NCBI GenBank assembly: GCA_019424965.1
Contig: JAHYYL010000003.1
Location: forward strand, 1-64,000
Direction: 5' to 3'
Source of the DNA: Collinsella sp.
Lineage (GTDB): Bacteria > Actinomycetota > Coriobacteriia > Coriobacteriales > Coriobacteriaceae
Length of the DNA stretch: 64,000 nt
Shown: piece after piece, positions 1 through 8,269 of the stretch
How positions within the stretch are numbered: position 1 is the stretch's first letter
How the letters are laid out: every line of letters starts with the position of its first letter
Program-made: the position numbers and the translations under genes
The notes under the pieces: model-generated
Database searches by the model: none
Told to the model about the DNA's origin: nothing
What the model saw: only the letters and a program-made list of their open reading frames with translations

Positions 1-5
1 AAGAC

Positions 6-28
6 GGAAAGCACATTAAGTGCTTTCC
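6..28. terminator. Hairpin with 9-bp arms, probably a terminator
   Basis: GGAAAGCAC and GTGCTTTCC pair around a 5-base loop, followed by a short T-rich stretch. It probably ends a gene lying left of the window. Between this hairpin and base 109 I see no gene. Confidence 0.5.
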
Positions 29-109
29 TTTGCGTGCGGAACTCGCGACGAACTAAACAGCCAGGCACGCTGTGCGCGTTCGTCATCATCCCGGGGATTA
101 TCTGATAAA

Positions 110-137
110 AGAAGGTGCGCCGGCTTTCGCCGGCGCT
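110..137 (-). terminator. thrC: Rho-independent terminator of thrC
   Basis: A perfect 8-bp GC stem (GCGCCGGC/GCCGGCGC, loop of 4) lies just past the thrC stop. Read on the minus strand it is followed by a T-rich tract. Confidence 0.75.
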
Positions 138-148
138 TAATAAGGAAT

Positions 149-1666
149 CTAGTTGGTGCTCATTCGTTTTGCTGCAGACTCGACGTAGCTTGCCATCTCA
201 TCGACGTCGCAGACGTCTTCGAAGCGGACGGGCTTGGACTCGAGTTCGGCGAGCTGGGCTGGGGCGACCGTGTTGGTTGCCTGCTCGAGCACGCGCATGG
301 CCTCAAAGTCGTCCTCGGGAACGTCGAGGCCCAGGGCATCGCAGCAGGCGCGCGGGAACTTGTAGGGGCTGGCGGTCGAAAGCAGCACGCGGGCCTTGGC
401 GCCCTCGGTGGGGGCGACCTGCTCAAAGACGTGATAGCCGCAAGCGGTGTGCGGGTCGATCACGTAGCCGTTGGCATCCCAGCAGCTCTTGATGGCGGCG
501 CGAACCTCGTCCTCGCTGGCCCAACCGCAGCCAAATACGCTCTGGATCTTGGCCAGCAGCTCGGCAGGCACCTCGTAGCGACCGGTCTGGGCAAGCTGCT
601 CCATAAGGCCGGCAACGAGCTCGCAGTCGCCGTCGGACAGGAAGTAGAGCATGCGCTCCAGATTAGAGCTAATAAGGATGTCCATCGACGGCGAAATGGT
701 CGTGAAGAACGGACGGTTGCGGTCGTAGACGCCGGTGGTCAGGAAGTCAGCGAGCACGTTGTTCTTGTCGCTGGCCACGACGAGTTTGGCGACGGGCAGA
801 CCCATGCGCTTGGCGTAGTAGCCGGCCAGGATATCGCCAAAGTTGCCGGTCGGTACGCAGAACTCCACGGCATCGCCGGCCTCGATGGCGCCGGCGCGCA
901 GCAGCTGCGCATAGGCGGCAAAGTAGTAGACGACCTGCGGCACCAGGCGGCCGACGTTGATGGAGTTGGCGCTCGAAAGCACGGTGCCGGCGGCCTCCAG
1001 GCGCTCGGCCAGCTCCTTATCGGCAAAGATGCGCTTGACGGCACTCTGGGCGTCGTCGAAGTTGCCGCGGATGCCGCAGACGGCGACGTTGCCGCCCTCC
1101 TGCGTGGACATCTGCAGATTCTGCACGCGGCTGACCTTGCCCTCGGGATAAAAGACGGTGATGCCCGTGCCCGGGGCGTCGGCAAAGCCGGCGAGTGCTG
1201 CCTTGCCTGTGTCGCCCGACGTGGCGGTGACGATCATGATGCGCTCGGCGCCGCCGTCCTTGGCGGAAGTGCGGGCCATCAAGCGGGGGAGCATCTGCAG
1301 GGCGACGTCCTTGAAGGCGCTCGTGGGACCGCCAAAGAGCTCCATCACATAGGTCTGAGGGGCGTCAGCGCCCGGCGCAGCGTCGAGTTTGACGAGCGGC
1401 GTAACCTCTTCACTCGCGAACGTGCCGCGGTATGCCTCGTCGACACACGCCGAAATTTCTTCGGCCGTGTAATCATTCAGTAACATTCCCAACACATCTT
1501 GAGCGATTTCAAAGTACGATTTATCTGCAAGCGAGCTGATATCGACCTGCTGGGTGCCGAGCTCGTCCGAGACAAACAAACCCCCGTCGGGAGCGATGCC
1601 GGTACGGATTGCCACCTTACTTGAGCACGATAAAGTGCGTCCTCGTGTACTATGATAAGTTCCCAT
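149..1666 (-). CDS. thrC: Threonine synthase
   Basis: PLP enzyme converting O-phospho-L-homoserine to L-threonine, the last step of the pathway that begins with the divergent lysC and asd. The 505-residue product has the threonine synthase N-terminus (MGTYHSTRG) and the PLP-lysine context SAFKD (Lys about 119); the SGDTGKAA phosphate-binding loop and the long C-terminal region fit the long fold-type II form. The start at 1666 is preferred over an in-frame start at 1711 because AGGAG stands about 10 bases upstream of it. A hairpin terminator follows the stop. No frameshift is seen. Confidence 0.95.
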   Translation of the reverse strand: MGTYHSTRGRTLSCSSKVAIRTGIAPDGGLFVSDELGTQQVDISSLADKSYFEIAQDVLGMLLNDYTAEEISACVDEAYRGTFASEEVTPLVKLDAAPGADAPQTYVMELFGGPTSAFKDVALQMLPRLMARTSAKDGGAERIMIVTATSGDTGKAALAGFADAPGTGITVFYPEGKVSRVQNLQMSTQEGGNVAVCGIRGNFDDAQSAVKRIFADKELAERLEAAGTVLSSANSINVGRLVPQVVYYFAAYAQLLRAGAIEAGDAVEFCVPTGNFGDILAGYYAKRMGLPVAKLVVASDKNNVLADFLTTGVYDRNRPFFTTISPSMDILISSNLERMLYFLSDGDCELVAGLMEQLAQTGRYEVPAELLAKIQSVFGCGWASEDEVRAAIKSCWDANGYVIDPHTACGYHVFEQVAPTEGAKARVLLSTASPYKFPRACCDALGLDVPEDDFEAMRVLEQATNTVAPAQLAELESKPVRFEDVCDVDEMASYVESAAKRMSTN

Positions 1667-1770
1667 ATAACACTGCTCCTCGGATGCCTTGGTCCCAATC
1701 GGTGAAACCATGGTATCAGAGCGCGCAAAATAGGTTCGCAGAGGCTTTTTAGAAAGGTAACCTCCAGCCC
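1667..1770. promoter_or_regulatory. Divergent promoter region thrC/lysC
   Basis: About 100 bases separate two divergently transcribed genes of the same pathway, so both promoters must lie here. I cannot identify a leader peptide, T-box or riboswitch fold by eye, and hexamers are not convincing. Confidence 0.4.
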
Positions 1771-3159
1771 ATGATTAAGATTGCCAAGTTTGGCGGCTCG
1801 TCGGTCGCCGACGCCGAACACTTCAAAAAGATCAAGGCCATCGTCGACGCCGACCCTGCCCGCCGTTTTGTGGTGGTTTCCGCCTGCGGCCGCCGCTTTA
1901 AGGGCGACACCAAGGTGACCGACCTGCTCTATCTGGTCAATGCGCACGTTAAGTACCACGTGTCGTGTGAGGAGCTGCTCGAGGACATCGGCCAGCGCTA
2001 TTTTGATATCGCTGATGAGTTGGAGCTCACCTATCCCATCCGTGAGGAGTTCGCGGCCTTTGCCGAGCGCGCCCGCTCGGGCGGCTACTCCACCGAGGAG
2101 CTTGTGAGCCGTGGCGAGTACTTTACCGCTCGCCTGATGGCTGAGTACCTGGGCCTACCGTTCCTGGACGCCGCGACGGTTGTGGCGTTCCATCACGACG
2201 GTACGCTCAGCATGAATCGCACCTCCGAGCTGGTGCAGGAGTATGGCCAGCAGGGCGGCTTCGTTATGCCTGGCTTCTACGGCGCGACGCGCGAGGGCCA
2301 GATCAAGCTGCTCGATCGAGGCGGTGGCGATATCTCGGGCTCGATCTTGGCCAAGTGCCTGGGCGCCGACCTGTACGAGAACTGGACCGACGTCTCGGGC
2401 TTCTATTCTGCCGATCCGCGTATTGTTCCCGAGGCTCAGCCCATTGCGCGCGTTACCTACGAGGAGCTGCGCGAGCTTTCGTACATGGGCGCAAGCGTCC
2501 TGCACGAGGAGGCCGTGTTCCCCGTGCGCGAGGCGGGTATTCCGCTGGTCATCAAGAACACCAATGCGCCGCAGGACCCCGGTACCATCATTAGCGAGAC
2601 GGCTGATGAGGGCGAGGCGGAGCCCATCATTACCGGCGTGACCGGCAAGCGCGGCTTTGTCGCCATCAACGTTGCCCGCGACCGCACCAAGCCCCGCGTT
2701 GGCTTTATGCGCCGTGCGCTTTCGGTGTTCGAACGCTATGACGTTTCCGTCGAGCACATGCCCACCGGTGTCGACCGTTTTGGCGCCGTGGTGCAGGAGC
2801 AGGACGTGCACGATTCGCTGTACTCGCTCGTTGGTGACATTCAGCAGGAGGTCGAGCCGCTCGAGATCGAGGTTGTCGAGGGTCTGGCGCTCATCGCGAC
2901 CGTCGGCCGTAACCTGCGCGGTCGTGCAGGCATCTCGGGCCACCTGTTTGGCATGCTTGGCCAGGCCGGCGTGAGCGTGCGCATGATTTCGCAGAGCTGC
3001 GACGAGATCAATATCATTATCGGTGTCGAGGAGAAGGACTTCGACCTTGCGATTCGGACCATTTACCGTGCCTTCTCCGATGAGAACGGCATTGTGAAGG
3101 TCTCCGATCTGGAGGCTCCCGCGCCGGCCGATCTCACCCTGGCCGCGCTCAAAAAGTAG
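1771..3159 (+). CDS. lysC: Aspartate kinase
   Basis: Phosphorylates L-aspartate to aspartyl-4-phosphate, the entry to lysine, threonine, methionine and diaminopimelate synthesis. The 462-residue protein opens with the kinase signature KFGGSSVAD (residues 6-14), has the catalytic amino-acid-kinase domain to about residue 290, then two ACT domains (about 295-370 and 373-445), the usual site of feedback inhibition by end products. It is of the single-chain, roughly 460-residue class. It is followed 174 bases later by asd, with two hairpins between, so the two may be only partly co-transcribed. Confidence 0.95.
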   Translation: MIKIAKFGGSSVADAEHFKKIKAIVDADPARRFVVVSACGRRFKGDTKVTDLLYLVNAHVKYHVSCEELLEDIGQRYFDIADELELTYPIREEFAAFAERARSGGYSTEELVSRGEYFTARLMAEYLGLPFLDAATVVAFHHDGTLSMNRTSELVQEYGQQGGFVMPGFYGATREGQIKLLDRGGGDISGSILAKCLGADLYENWTDVSGFYSADPRIVPEAQPIARVTYEELRELSYMGASVLHEEAVFPVREAGIPLVIKNTNAPQDPGTIISETADEGEAEPIITGVTGKRGFVAINVARDRTKPRVGFMRRALSVFERYDVSVEHMPTGVDRFGAVVQEQDVHDSLYSLVGDIQQEVEPLEIEVVEGLALIATVGRNLRGRAGISGHLFGMLGQAGVSVRMISQSCDEINIIIGVEEKDFDLAIRTIYRAFSDENGIVKVSDLEAPAPADLTLAALKK

Positions 3160-3169
3160 CGACTGCTCG

Positions 3170-3201
3170 GTAGATTTTTGGGTCATGTCTCAAAAATCTA
3201 C
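3170..3201. terminator. AT-rich hairpin after lysC
   Basis: Perfect 11-bp arms GTAGATTTTTG/CAAAAATCTAC with a 10-base loop start 11 bases after the lysC stop. There is no following T tract, so it may stabilise or process mRNA rather than terminate. Confidence 0.5.
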
Positions 3202-3234
3202 GGCGGGGCGTTTCGTTTCGGTTTCGTTTCGACG

Positions 3235-3262
3235 GGGCGGGTTTCATGCCCGCCCTGTTCTT
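3235..3262 (+). terminator. GC hairpin upstream of asd
   Basis: GGGCGGG and CCCGCCC pair around a short loop, followed by a T-rich stretch. It lies between lysC and asd and could attenuate readthrough into asd. Confidence 0.5.
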
Positions 3263-3332
3263 GTATAAACTGGCAACAATAATCGGCCTGCTCGGCGTGC
3301 GGGCAAAAGCCACAACCTTTAAAGGGGGAAGC

Positions 3333-4358
3333 ATGAAACAGTACACGGTTGCTATTTTGGGCGCGACGGGAGCCGTGGGCACCCAGATGCTCGAGTGCCT
3401 CAACGAGCAGGAGTTCCCGGTCGGCAAGCTCAAGCTGTTGGCAAGCGCACGCTCCGCGGGCAAGACCGTCGAGTTCCGCGGCGAGCAAATCGTGATCGAA
3501 GAGGCTTGCCCCGAGGCCTTTGAGGGCTGTGACATTGTGCTTGGCGCTGCCGGCGACGATATCGCCAAGGAATTGCTGCCCGAGGCCGTAAAGCGCGGCG
3601 CCGTCGTGGTCGACAACAGCCATGCCTTCCGCATGGATCCCGAGGTGCCGCTGGTCGTGCCCGAGATCAATGCCGACGACATCAAGTGGCATCACGGCCT
3701 TATCGCCAACCCCAACTGCGCGACCATCATCGGCCTGGTTCCCACGTGGCCGCTGCATCAGCTCGCCGGCGTGAAGCGCATGATCGTCTCGACGTACCAG
3801 GCGGCTTCGGGCGCTGGCGCTCCCGGTATGGCCGAGCTCGAAGCGCAGCTTGCTGCCCTGGGCCGTGGCGAGGAGATTCCCGAGCCGCGCGCATTTGCCG
3901 CCCAGCTGGCGAGCAACCTGATTCCGCAGATTGGCGGCGTCAAGGAGGAGGGCTTTACCTCTGAGGAGATGAAGCTACAAAACGAGGGCCGTAAGATCAT
4001 GCACCTGCCCGAGCTGCGCGTGAACTGCACCTGCGTGCGCGTGCCTGTGCTGCGCTCGCACTCCGAGAGCATTACGCTCGAGTTCGAGCGTGACATTACG
4101 GTTGACGAGGCCCGTGTTGCGCTGGCTGCCGCTCCGGGCGTGAAGCTGGTTGACGACATGAGCGCCGAGGATGCGCACGATCGCTTCCCCATGCCGATGG
4201 ATACGTCCGACCAGGACCTGATTTGGGTCGGCCGCGTGCGTCGCGACATCTCGAACCCCGAGGCCGCGCGCGGCATCACCTTCTGGTGCTGCGGCGACCA
4301 AATCCGTAAGGGCGCGGCAACCAACGCCGTCCAGATCGCTAAGCTGCTCTGCGAGTAG
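3333..4358 (+). CDS. asd: Aspartate-semialdehyde dehydrogenase
   Basis: NADPH-dependent reduction of aspartyl phosphate to aspartate semialdehyde, directly downstream of LysC in the pathway. The 341-residue protein has the nucleotide-binding loop GATGAVG (10-16), the catalytic cysteine in NPNCATI (Cys129) and a histidine in the LRSHSES segment that fits the active-site base. The ATG at 3333 is chosen because AAAGGGGG sits immediately upstream and homology begins here; an earlier in-frame start at 3246 would add unrelated sequence. Confidence 0.95.
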   Translation: MKQYTVAILGATGAVGTQMLECLNEQEFPVGKLKLLASARSAGKTVEFRGEQIVIEEACPEAFEGCDIVLGAAGDDIAKELLPEAVKRGAVVVDNSHAFRMDPEVPLVVPEINADDIKWHHGLIANPNCATIIGLVPTWPLHQLAGVKRMIVSTYQAASGAGAPGMAELEAQLAALGRGEEIPEPRAFAAQLASNLIPQIGGVKEEGFTSEEMKLQNEGRKIMHLPELRVNCTCVRVPVLRSHSESITLEFERDITVDEARVALAAAPGVKLVDDMSAEDAHDRFPMPMDTSDQDLIWVGRVRRDISNPEAARGITFWCCGDQIRKGAATNAVQIAKLLCE

Positions 4359-4370
4359 TTTGACCTGTCC

Positions 4371-4500
4371 GGCGGGGGCCGGGCTTGGTTTTCAGAACGT
4401 CCTCGACCATGTGTGGCGCCTTGTCCTGCTCCTTCGGAGCCGCGGACAAGGCGCCACACTGGTCTGCGGAATGTTCTGAAAACCAAGCCCGGCCCCCGCC
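4371..4500. repeat. Long nested intergenic palindrome (28-bp arms)
   Basis: Bases 4371-4398 and 4473-4500 are exact inverted complements over 28 bp. Inside them 4411-4426 and 4444-4459 form a second 16-bp perfect stem with a small CTCC/GGAG tip. It begins 13 bases after the asd stop. The GC-rich stem could end asd transcription on either strand, but it is far longer than an ordinary terminator. Confidence 0.85.
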
Positions 4501-5054
4501 TGCGGTGACGCTGTTGCGAGCGCTCTGCGATGGGGACGTTGTTGGTTGGGGCCGCTGGGCTGATGTGGGGGCGCGTGGTTGTTGCGGGCTCTGGTCCCGG
4601 CGGCGGCCTCGGCGCTTCGCGCCTGCCGCCTGGGTCTACTGCGGGGCCGTGGCGGCAGCGGCGGCGCTTCGCGCCTGCTGCCTGGGGTGACTTTGGGCTT
4701 GGTGCGAATTGAGGTCTAATACTTTTCCTGTGAAGTGAACGACCTTATTTGGACCCCCGAAGCATTGGCATATTTTGACCGCTATTTCCTGCGGTTTTGC
4801 AGCGCGAATCCTGCGGTTTTTTGGTCTAAAGGTGTGGATGCTCCGGGGCTTCGTTTTTACTCGTTCACTTCTCGGGAAAGTATTAGAGCTCAGCTGGCGG
4901 GGGTACCGCCCTGGCGTCGAAGCCCCGCGTCTTCTTCGCTTGATTGGGAAAAACAGCCTCGCTGAAGTAATTGCGAGCCCGCCCGGACGTATCTGCGGGG
5001 GTTGTCTGCACAGTTCGCGGTATTATGTTTGCTGAGTTTTGAAAGGAGCCGCTG
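4501..5054. other. 554-base stretch without a convincing gene
   Basis: GC-rich sequence with a direct repeat near 4609-4633 and 4664-4688 (each holding GGCGCTTCGCGCC, itself a small hairpin), then an AT-richer part from about 4710. Short open frames here (e.g. 4735-4965) have no ribosome site and no family resemblance. A TATTAT near 5020 may be the -10 of ogt. Confidence 0.5.
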
Positions 5055-5630
5055 GTGGTCACGACGACATTTGCCTCGCCTTTGGGCGAAATCCTGCTTG
5101 CCGCTGATGGCCGCGGTTTGACGGGGCTTTGGTTTGAGGGGCAGGAGCACTTTGGCTCTACGCTGCTCAAAGAGGATGCGGAGTATGTCGTAGGTACCGA
5201 TGCGGTTTCTGGTACCGGTGGGATGTCTTCGGTGAGTCCGGCAAATGGTGTGGCCTCTTCGGTGCTTGAGCGTTCATGGGCTTGGCTGAATGCTTATTTT
5301 GCGGGGCAGGAGCCTCGGTTTACGCCGCCGTTGCATTTGATTGGCACGGCGTTTCAGCGCGAGGTTTGGTTTGAGCTGCTTTCTATCCCGCGTGGCGAGG
5401 TCGCTACGTATGGCGAGATCGCCCAGCGTGTTGCGGCTCGACATCATGTGCCGGGAAACGAGGCACCCGTTGTATCTCCTCGCGCGGTGGGGGCTGCGGT
5501 TGCGCGTAACCCCATTTCGATTATCGTGCCATGCCATCGCGTAGTTGCCGCCGATGGTTCGCTCAACGGATATGCCGGCGGGCTCGATCGCAAGGAGTGG
5601 CTGCTTCGGCTTGAGGGCGCCTATCTATAA
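5055..5630 (+). CDS. ogt: Methylated-DNA-[protein]-cysteine S-methyltransferase
   Basis: Suicide DNA repair protein that takes alkyl groups from O6-alkylguanine or O4-alkylthymine onto its own cysteine. The acceptor is Cys160 in the invariant PCHRV motif, followed by the expected NGYAGG(L)xRK segment and preceded by the helix-turn-helix region (FQREVW...GEVATYGEIA). The family's glycine-rich wing is present. At 191 residues it is slightly longer than usual because of an insert about residues 45-70 rich in Ser, Gly and Val. The start is a GTG with AAAGGAG just upstream. It stands alone. Confidence 0.93.
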   Translation: MVTTTFASPLGEILLAADGRGLTGLWFEGQEHFGSTLLKEDAEYVVGTDAVSGTGGMSSVSPANGVASSVLERSWAWLNAYFAGQEPRFTPPLHLIGTAFQREVWFELLSIPRGEVATYGEIAQRVAARHHVPGNEAPVVSPRAVGAAVARNPISIIVPCHRVVAADGSLNGYAGGLDRKEWLLRLEGAYL

Positions 5631-5772
5631 GCTGCAGGCGGCCGCAACGCCCATGCGGCAAGCGCGCTCGCTGTACGGGCGTTGTTTGCAGGGCGAGATG
5701 TGAAGCCGCCCGTTCCTTAAGTCCGACTAAGCTATAACCTTGCTTTTTTAAATATGCTCATCGACCTGCTAA

Positions 5773-6327
5773 GGCAGCACTAAGGCGAGTGCGGGTGCGC
5801 TATTATCGGCGCTCACGGAGCGCTTGGTGTTCTTGGCACGCATGGACGAGGGCTCGGCGGGCTTTACCATGGCGTCGATCGATCTTTCGGAGGCGGTGAA
5901 CAAGGTGGCGGCGCCGTTTAAGTCGGTGGCGGTCTCAGGCGGTAAACGCCTGTCGACGTCGATTGCGACCGGCGTGCGGACCCATGCCGATGCCGCGGCG
6001 GTGGCGCAGGTGGTTGAGTTGCTACTGGACAACGCCACGCGCTATGCGAGCGAGGGCAGCGTGATTGAGCTGAGCCTGTGCGCCGTTTCGCACGGCAAAG
6101 GCAAGGGCGCCGCCGAGCTTGTCGTATCGAACGCCGTGGACGAGCTGCCCGAGGGCGACCTGGACCGATTGTTCGATCGCTTCTATCGTGCGGATGCGTC
6201 GCGCAGCTCCAAGACGGGTGGCTCGGGCGTGGGCCTGTCCGTGGTGCGTGCCATCGCCGAGGCCCATGGAGGCGCCGCCACCGTATCCGGTCACGGCAAC
6301 CAGATCACCTTCACCGTTTGCCTTTAA
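5773..6327 (+). pseudogene. Sensor histidine kinase remnant (ATPase domain only)
   Basis: The frame encodes the end of a dimerisation helix (LVFLARMDEGS) and a HATPase_c domain with N-box (LLLDNATRYA), an F-box-like stretch (LFDRFYRADASRS) and G-box (GGSGVGLSVVRAIAEAHGG). The phosphorylatable histidine, all sensor and membrane parts, and any response regulator gene are absent. Reading upstream in frame meets a stop at 5770. A TTG at 5824 could start a 167-residue ATPase fragment, but no ribosome site supports it. I take it as the 3-prime relic of a two-component kinase; a stand-alone ATPase cannot be excluded. Confidence 0.7.
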
Positions 6328-6380
6328 AACCTGCCAAAAAGGAACAGGTTTATTTTGGCAGGTTTTATCTGGGGAAACGT
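6326..6380 (+). repeat. Dispersed hairpin repeat, copy A
   Basis: First of six related ~53-bp elements (others at 7462, 15716, 16961, 26935, 54887). Here 14-bp perfect arms AAAACCTGCCAAAA/TTTTGGCAGGTTTT flank AGGAACAGGTTTA, followed by the conserved tail ATCTGGGGAAACGT. It overlaps the stop codon of the kinase remnant. Confidence 0.85.
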
Positions 6381-6475
6381 CCGCAGGAGAGGGCATGGGC
6401 GGTGTGAACATATGCATCTCTACCTGCTAAAATATAGGCATCGTTATTCGGCTCCTGAGTGGAAAGGAGACGGTC

Positions 6476-7150
6476 ATGCAGTACGAGATCGGCGGAGGGG
6501 CTTTCCCGGTTGTTACGTGCAACCTTAGCGATGGCGAATCCATGATCACCGAAAGCGGCGCCATGGCTTGGATGACCCCCAACATGGAAATGTCTACCTC
6601 GGGCGGTGGCATCGGCAAGATGTTCTCCAATGCTTTTTCGGGTGAGGCATTGTTCCAAAACATTTGGACCGCGCGTGGCGATGGCATGATCGCGTTTGGC
6701 TCCTGCTTCCCCGGCCGCATCGTGCCAATCGAGATCGGTCCGGGCAAGAGCTGGATTTTGCAGAAGCGTTCGTTCCTTGCCGCGGAAAGTGGCGTCGAGT
6801 TGAGCATTCACTTTAACAAGAAGGCAAAGGCCGGCGTCTTTGGCGGCGAGGGCTTTATCATGCAGAAGCTCACGGGCTCGGGTGTTGCTTTTGCCGAGAT
6901 CGACGGCGACCTGGTTGAGTACGAGCTCGCTGCTGGCCAGCAGATGATTGTGGATACCGGCAACGTGGCCGGCTTTGAGGAGACCGTGAGCATCGACGCT
7001 CAAATGGTCAAGGGCGTCAAAAACATCATGTTTGGTGGCGAGGGCGTGTTCAACACCGTGCTCACCGGTCCCGGTCGCATCTGGTTGCAGACGATGCCCA
7101 TTTCCAATCTTGCGGCAGCAGTGGCCTCGATGACCAACAACAATAACTAG
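6476..7150 (+). CDS. AIM24 / TIGR00266 family protein
   Basis: A 224-residue protein of the AIM24 family, which has a beta-rich trypsin-like-fold-unrelated barrel and no established enzymatic role in bacteria. Typical features seen are the N-terminal LSDGESMITESGAMAWM, the glycine-rich middle (STSGGGIGKMFSNAFSG) and repeated hydrophobic-Gly blocks ending in TGPGRIWLQTMP. There is no signal peptide or membrane segment, so it should be cytoplasmic. The ATG is preceded by GAAAGGAGA. It stands as a single gene with its own terminator. Confidence 0.85.
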   Translation: MQYEIGGGAFPVVTCNLSDGESMITESGAMAWMTPNMEMSTSGGGIGKMFSNAFSGEALFQNIWTARGDGMIAFGSCFPGRIVPIEIGPGKSWILQKRSFLAAESGVELSIHFNKKAKAGVFGGEGFIMQKLTGSGVAFAEIDGDLVEYELAAGQQMIVDTGNVAGFEETVSIDAQMVKGVKNIMFGGEGVFNTVLTGPGRIWLQTMPISNLAAAVASMTNNNN

Positions 7151-7162
7151 TCCGCATAGGAT

Positions 7163-7198
7163 AGCGCGCGGCGGGCTTACCCTGTCGCGCGCTTTTTT
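7163..7198 (+). terminator. Terminator of the AIM24-family gene
   Basis: AGCGCGCG pairs with CGCGCGCT and is followed by TTTTT, 13 bases after the stop. Confidence 0.85.
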
Positions 7199-7562
7199 GC
7201 TGGCAAACGCCTCGCTTATAGAGTGTGGCTGCGCTGCTACAGCGAGCGTCGTCATCTCGTCACCCTGATAGCTTGCGGCAAGCGTGGCAATGAGGAGTGA
7301 GAATTTGAGTGCTCAGTCCCAAGGCATAATGGCGGCCATGCCAACAAGCAAAAACGAGTTGCCGGTGTCACGGAAAGGCAGGCGTCGGTCGATTCCACGT
7401 GAGACGGCTGTGCCGATCTGCACGGCCGCCCCTGCGCGTCCCGCGCTGCCCCCAAAGAGGTACGTTTCCCCATATAAAACCTGCCAAAATAAACCTGTCC
7501 CTTTTTGGTAGGTGGGAAATGGGTAATACTAAAGAGTTATCCGACCAGATGGGAATTAATCG
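7199..7562. other. 364-base intergenic stretch
   Basis: No convincing gene. It holds one reverse copy of the dispersed hairpin repeat (7462-7513) and must contain the promoter of the ABC exporter operon. Short open frames here are antisense or lack ribosome sites. Confidence 0.5.
7462..7513 (-). repeat. Dispersed hairpin repeat, copy B (reverse)
   Basis: Same element as at 6326 but in reverse orientation, 50 bases upstream of the ABC ATPase start. The conserved tail reads ACGTTTCCCCATATAAAAC on the plus strand and the arms differ by one base pair (GGTAGG against CCTGCC). Confidence 0.85.
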
Positions 7563-8264
7563 ATGGCCTATATCGAATTCAAAGACGTCATCAAGGCATA
7601 CGGCGAGGGCGATGCCCGCATCCACGCGCTCGACGGCGCGAGCTTTACGGTCGAGCGCGGCGAGCTCGCCATCATTTTGGGTGCTTCGGGTGCCGGCAAG
7701 ACCACGGCCCTCAACATTCTGGGCGGCATGGACACGGCAACTTCTGGCACCGTGACGGTGGACGGGCGTGACGTGAGCTCTGCCAACGAGGCTCAGCTTG
7801 TGGAATACCGTCGCGCCGATGTTGGCTTTGTCTTTCAGTTCTACAATCTGGTCCCTAACCTGACGGCGCTTGAGAACGTCGAACTCGCGGCGCAGATCTG
7901 CCCCGATTCGCTCGATGCCGAGCAAACGCTTCGCCAGGTTGGCCTGGGCGACCGCCTCGCTAACTTTCCGGCGCAGCTTTCGGGCGGCGAGCAGCAGCGC
8001 GTATCCATCGCCCGCGCGCTGGCTAAGAACCCCAAGCTGCTTTTGTGCGACGAGCCTACGGGTGCACTCGACTACAAAACCGGCAAGCAGATCTTGCAGC
8101 TGCTACAGGACACTTGCCGCAAGCAAGGCATTACGGTCATCATCATCACCCACAACTCTGCGCTGGCGCCCATGGCCGATCGCCTGATCCGCTTTAAGAG
8201 CGGCCGCGTGGAGAGCGAGACGATCCAGCAAAATCCTGTGCCTATCGAGACGATCGAGTGGTAG
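7563..8264 (+). CDS. ABC transporter ATP-binding protein (MacB/LolD type)
   Basis: ATPase of a MacB-like exporter; partner of the large permease that overlaps its end. The 233-residue protein has Walker [10 protein letters not shown] (40-48), Q-loop [16 protein letters not shown], signature [10 protein letters not shown] (139-148), Walker [13 protein letters not shown] (159-170) and the H-loop in IIITHN. The FYNL-type Q-loop and DEPTGALD are typical of the lipoprotein/peptide export subgroup (TIGR02211/COG1136). Its substrate is not visible from sequence. Confidence 0.92.
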   Translation: MAYIEFKDVIKAYGEGDARIHALDGASFTVERGELAIILGASGAGKTTALNILGGMDTATSGTVTVDGRDVSSANEAQLVEYRRADVGFVFQFYNLVPNLTALENVELAAQICPDSLDAEQTLRQVGLGDRLANFPAQLSGGEQQRVSIARALAKNPKLLLCDEPTGALDYKTGKQILQLLQDTCRKQGITVIIITHNSALAPMADRLIRFKSGRVESETIQQNPVPIETIEW

Positions 8265-8269
8265 CGCCC

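Noticed and set aside
20..1483. Long plus-strand frame over thrC
   Set aside because: Antisense to a complete threonine synthase; no ribosome site and no recognisable family.
1667..1770. Riboswitch or T-box upstream of lysC or thrC
   Set aside because: No recognisable aptamer pairing or tRNA-binding loops could be traced by eye in ~100 bases.
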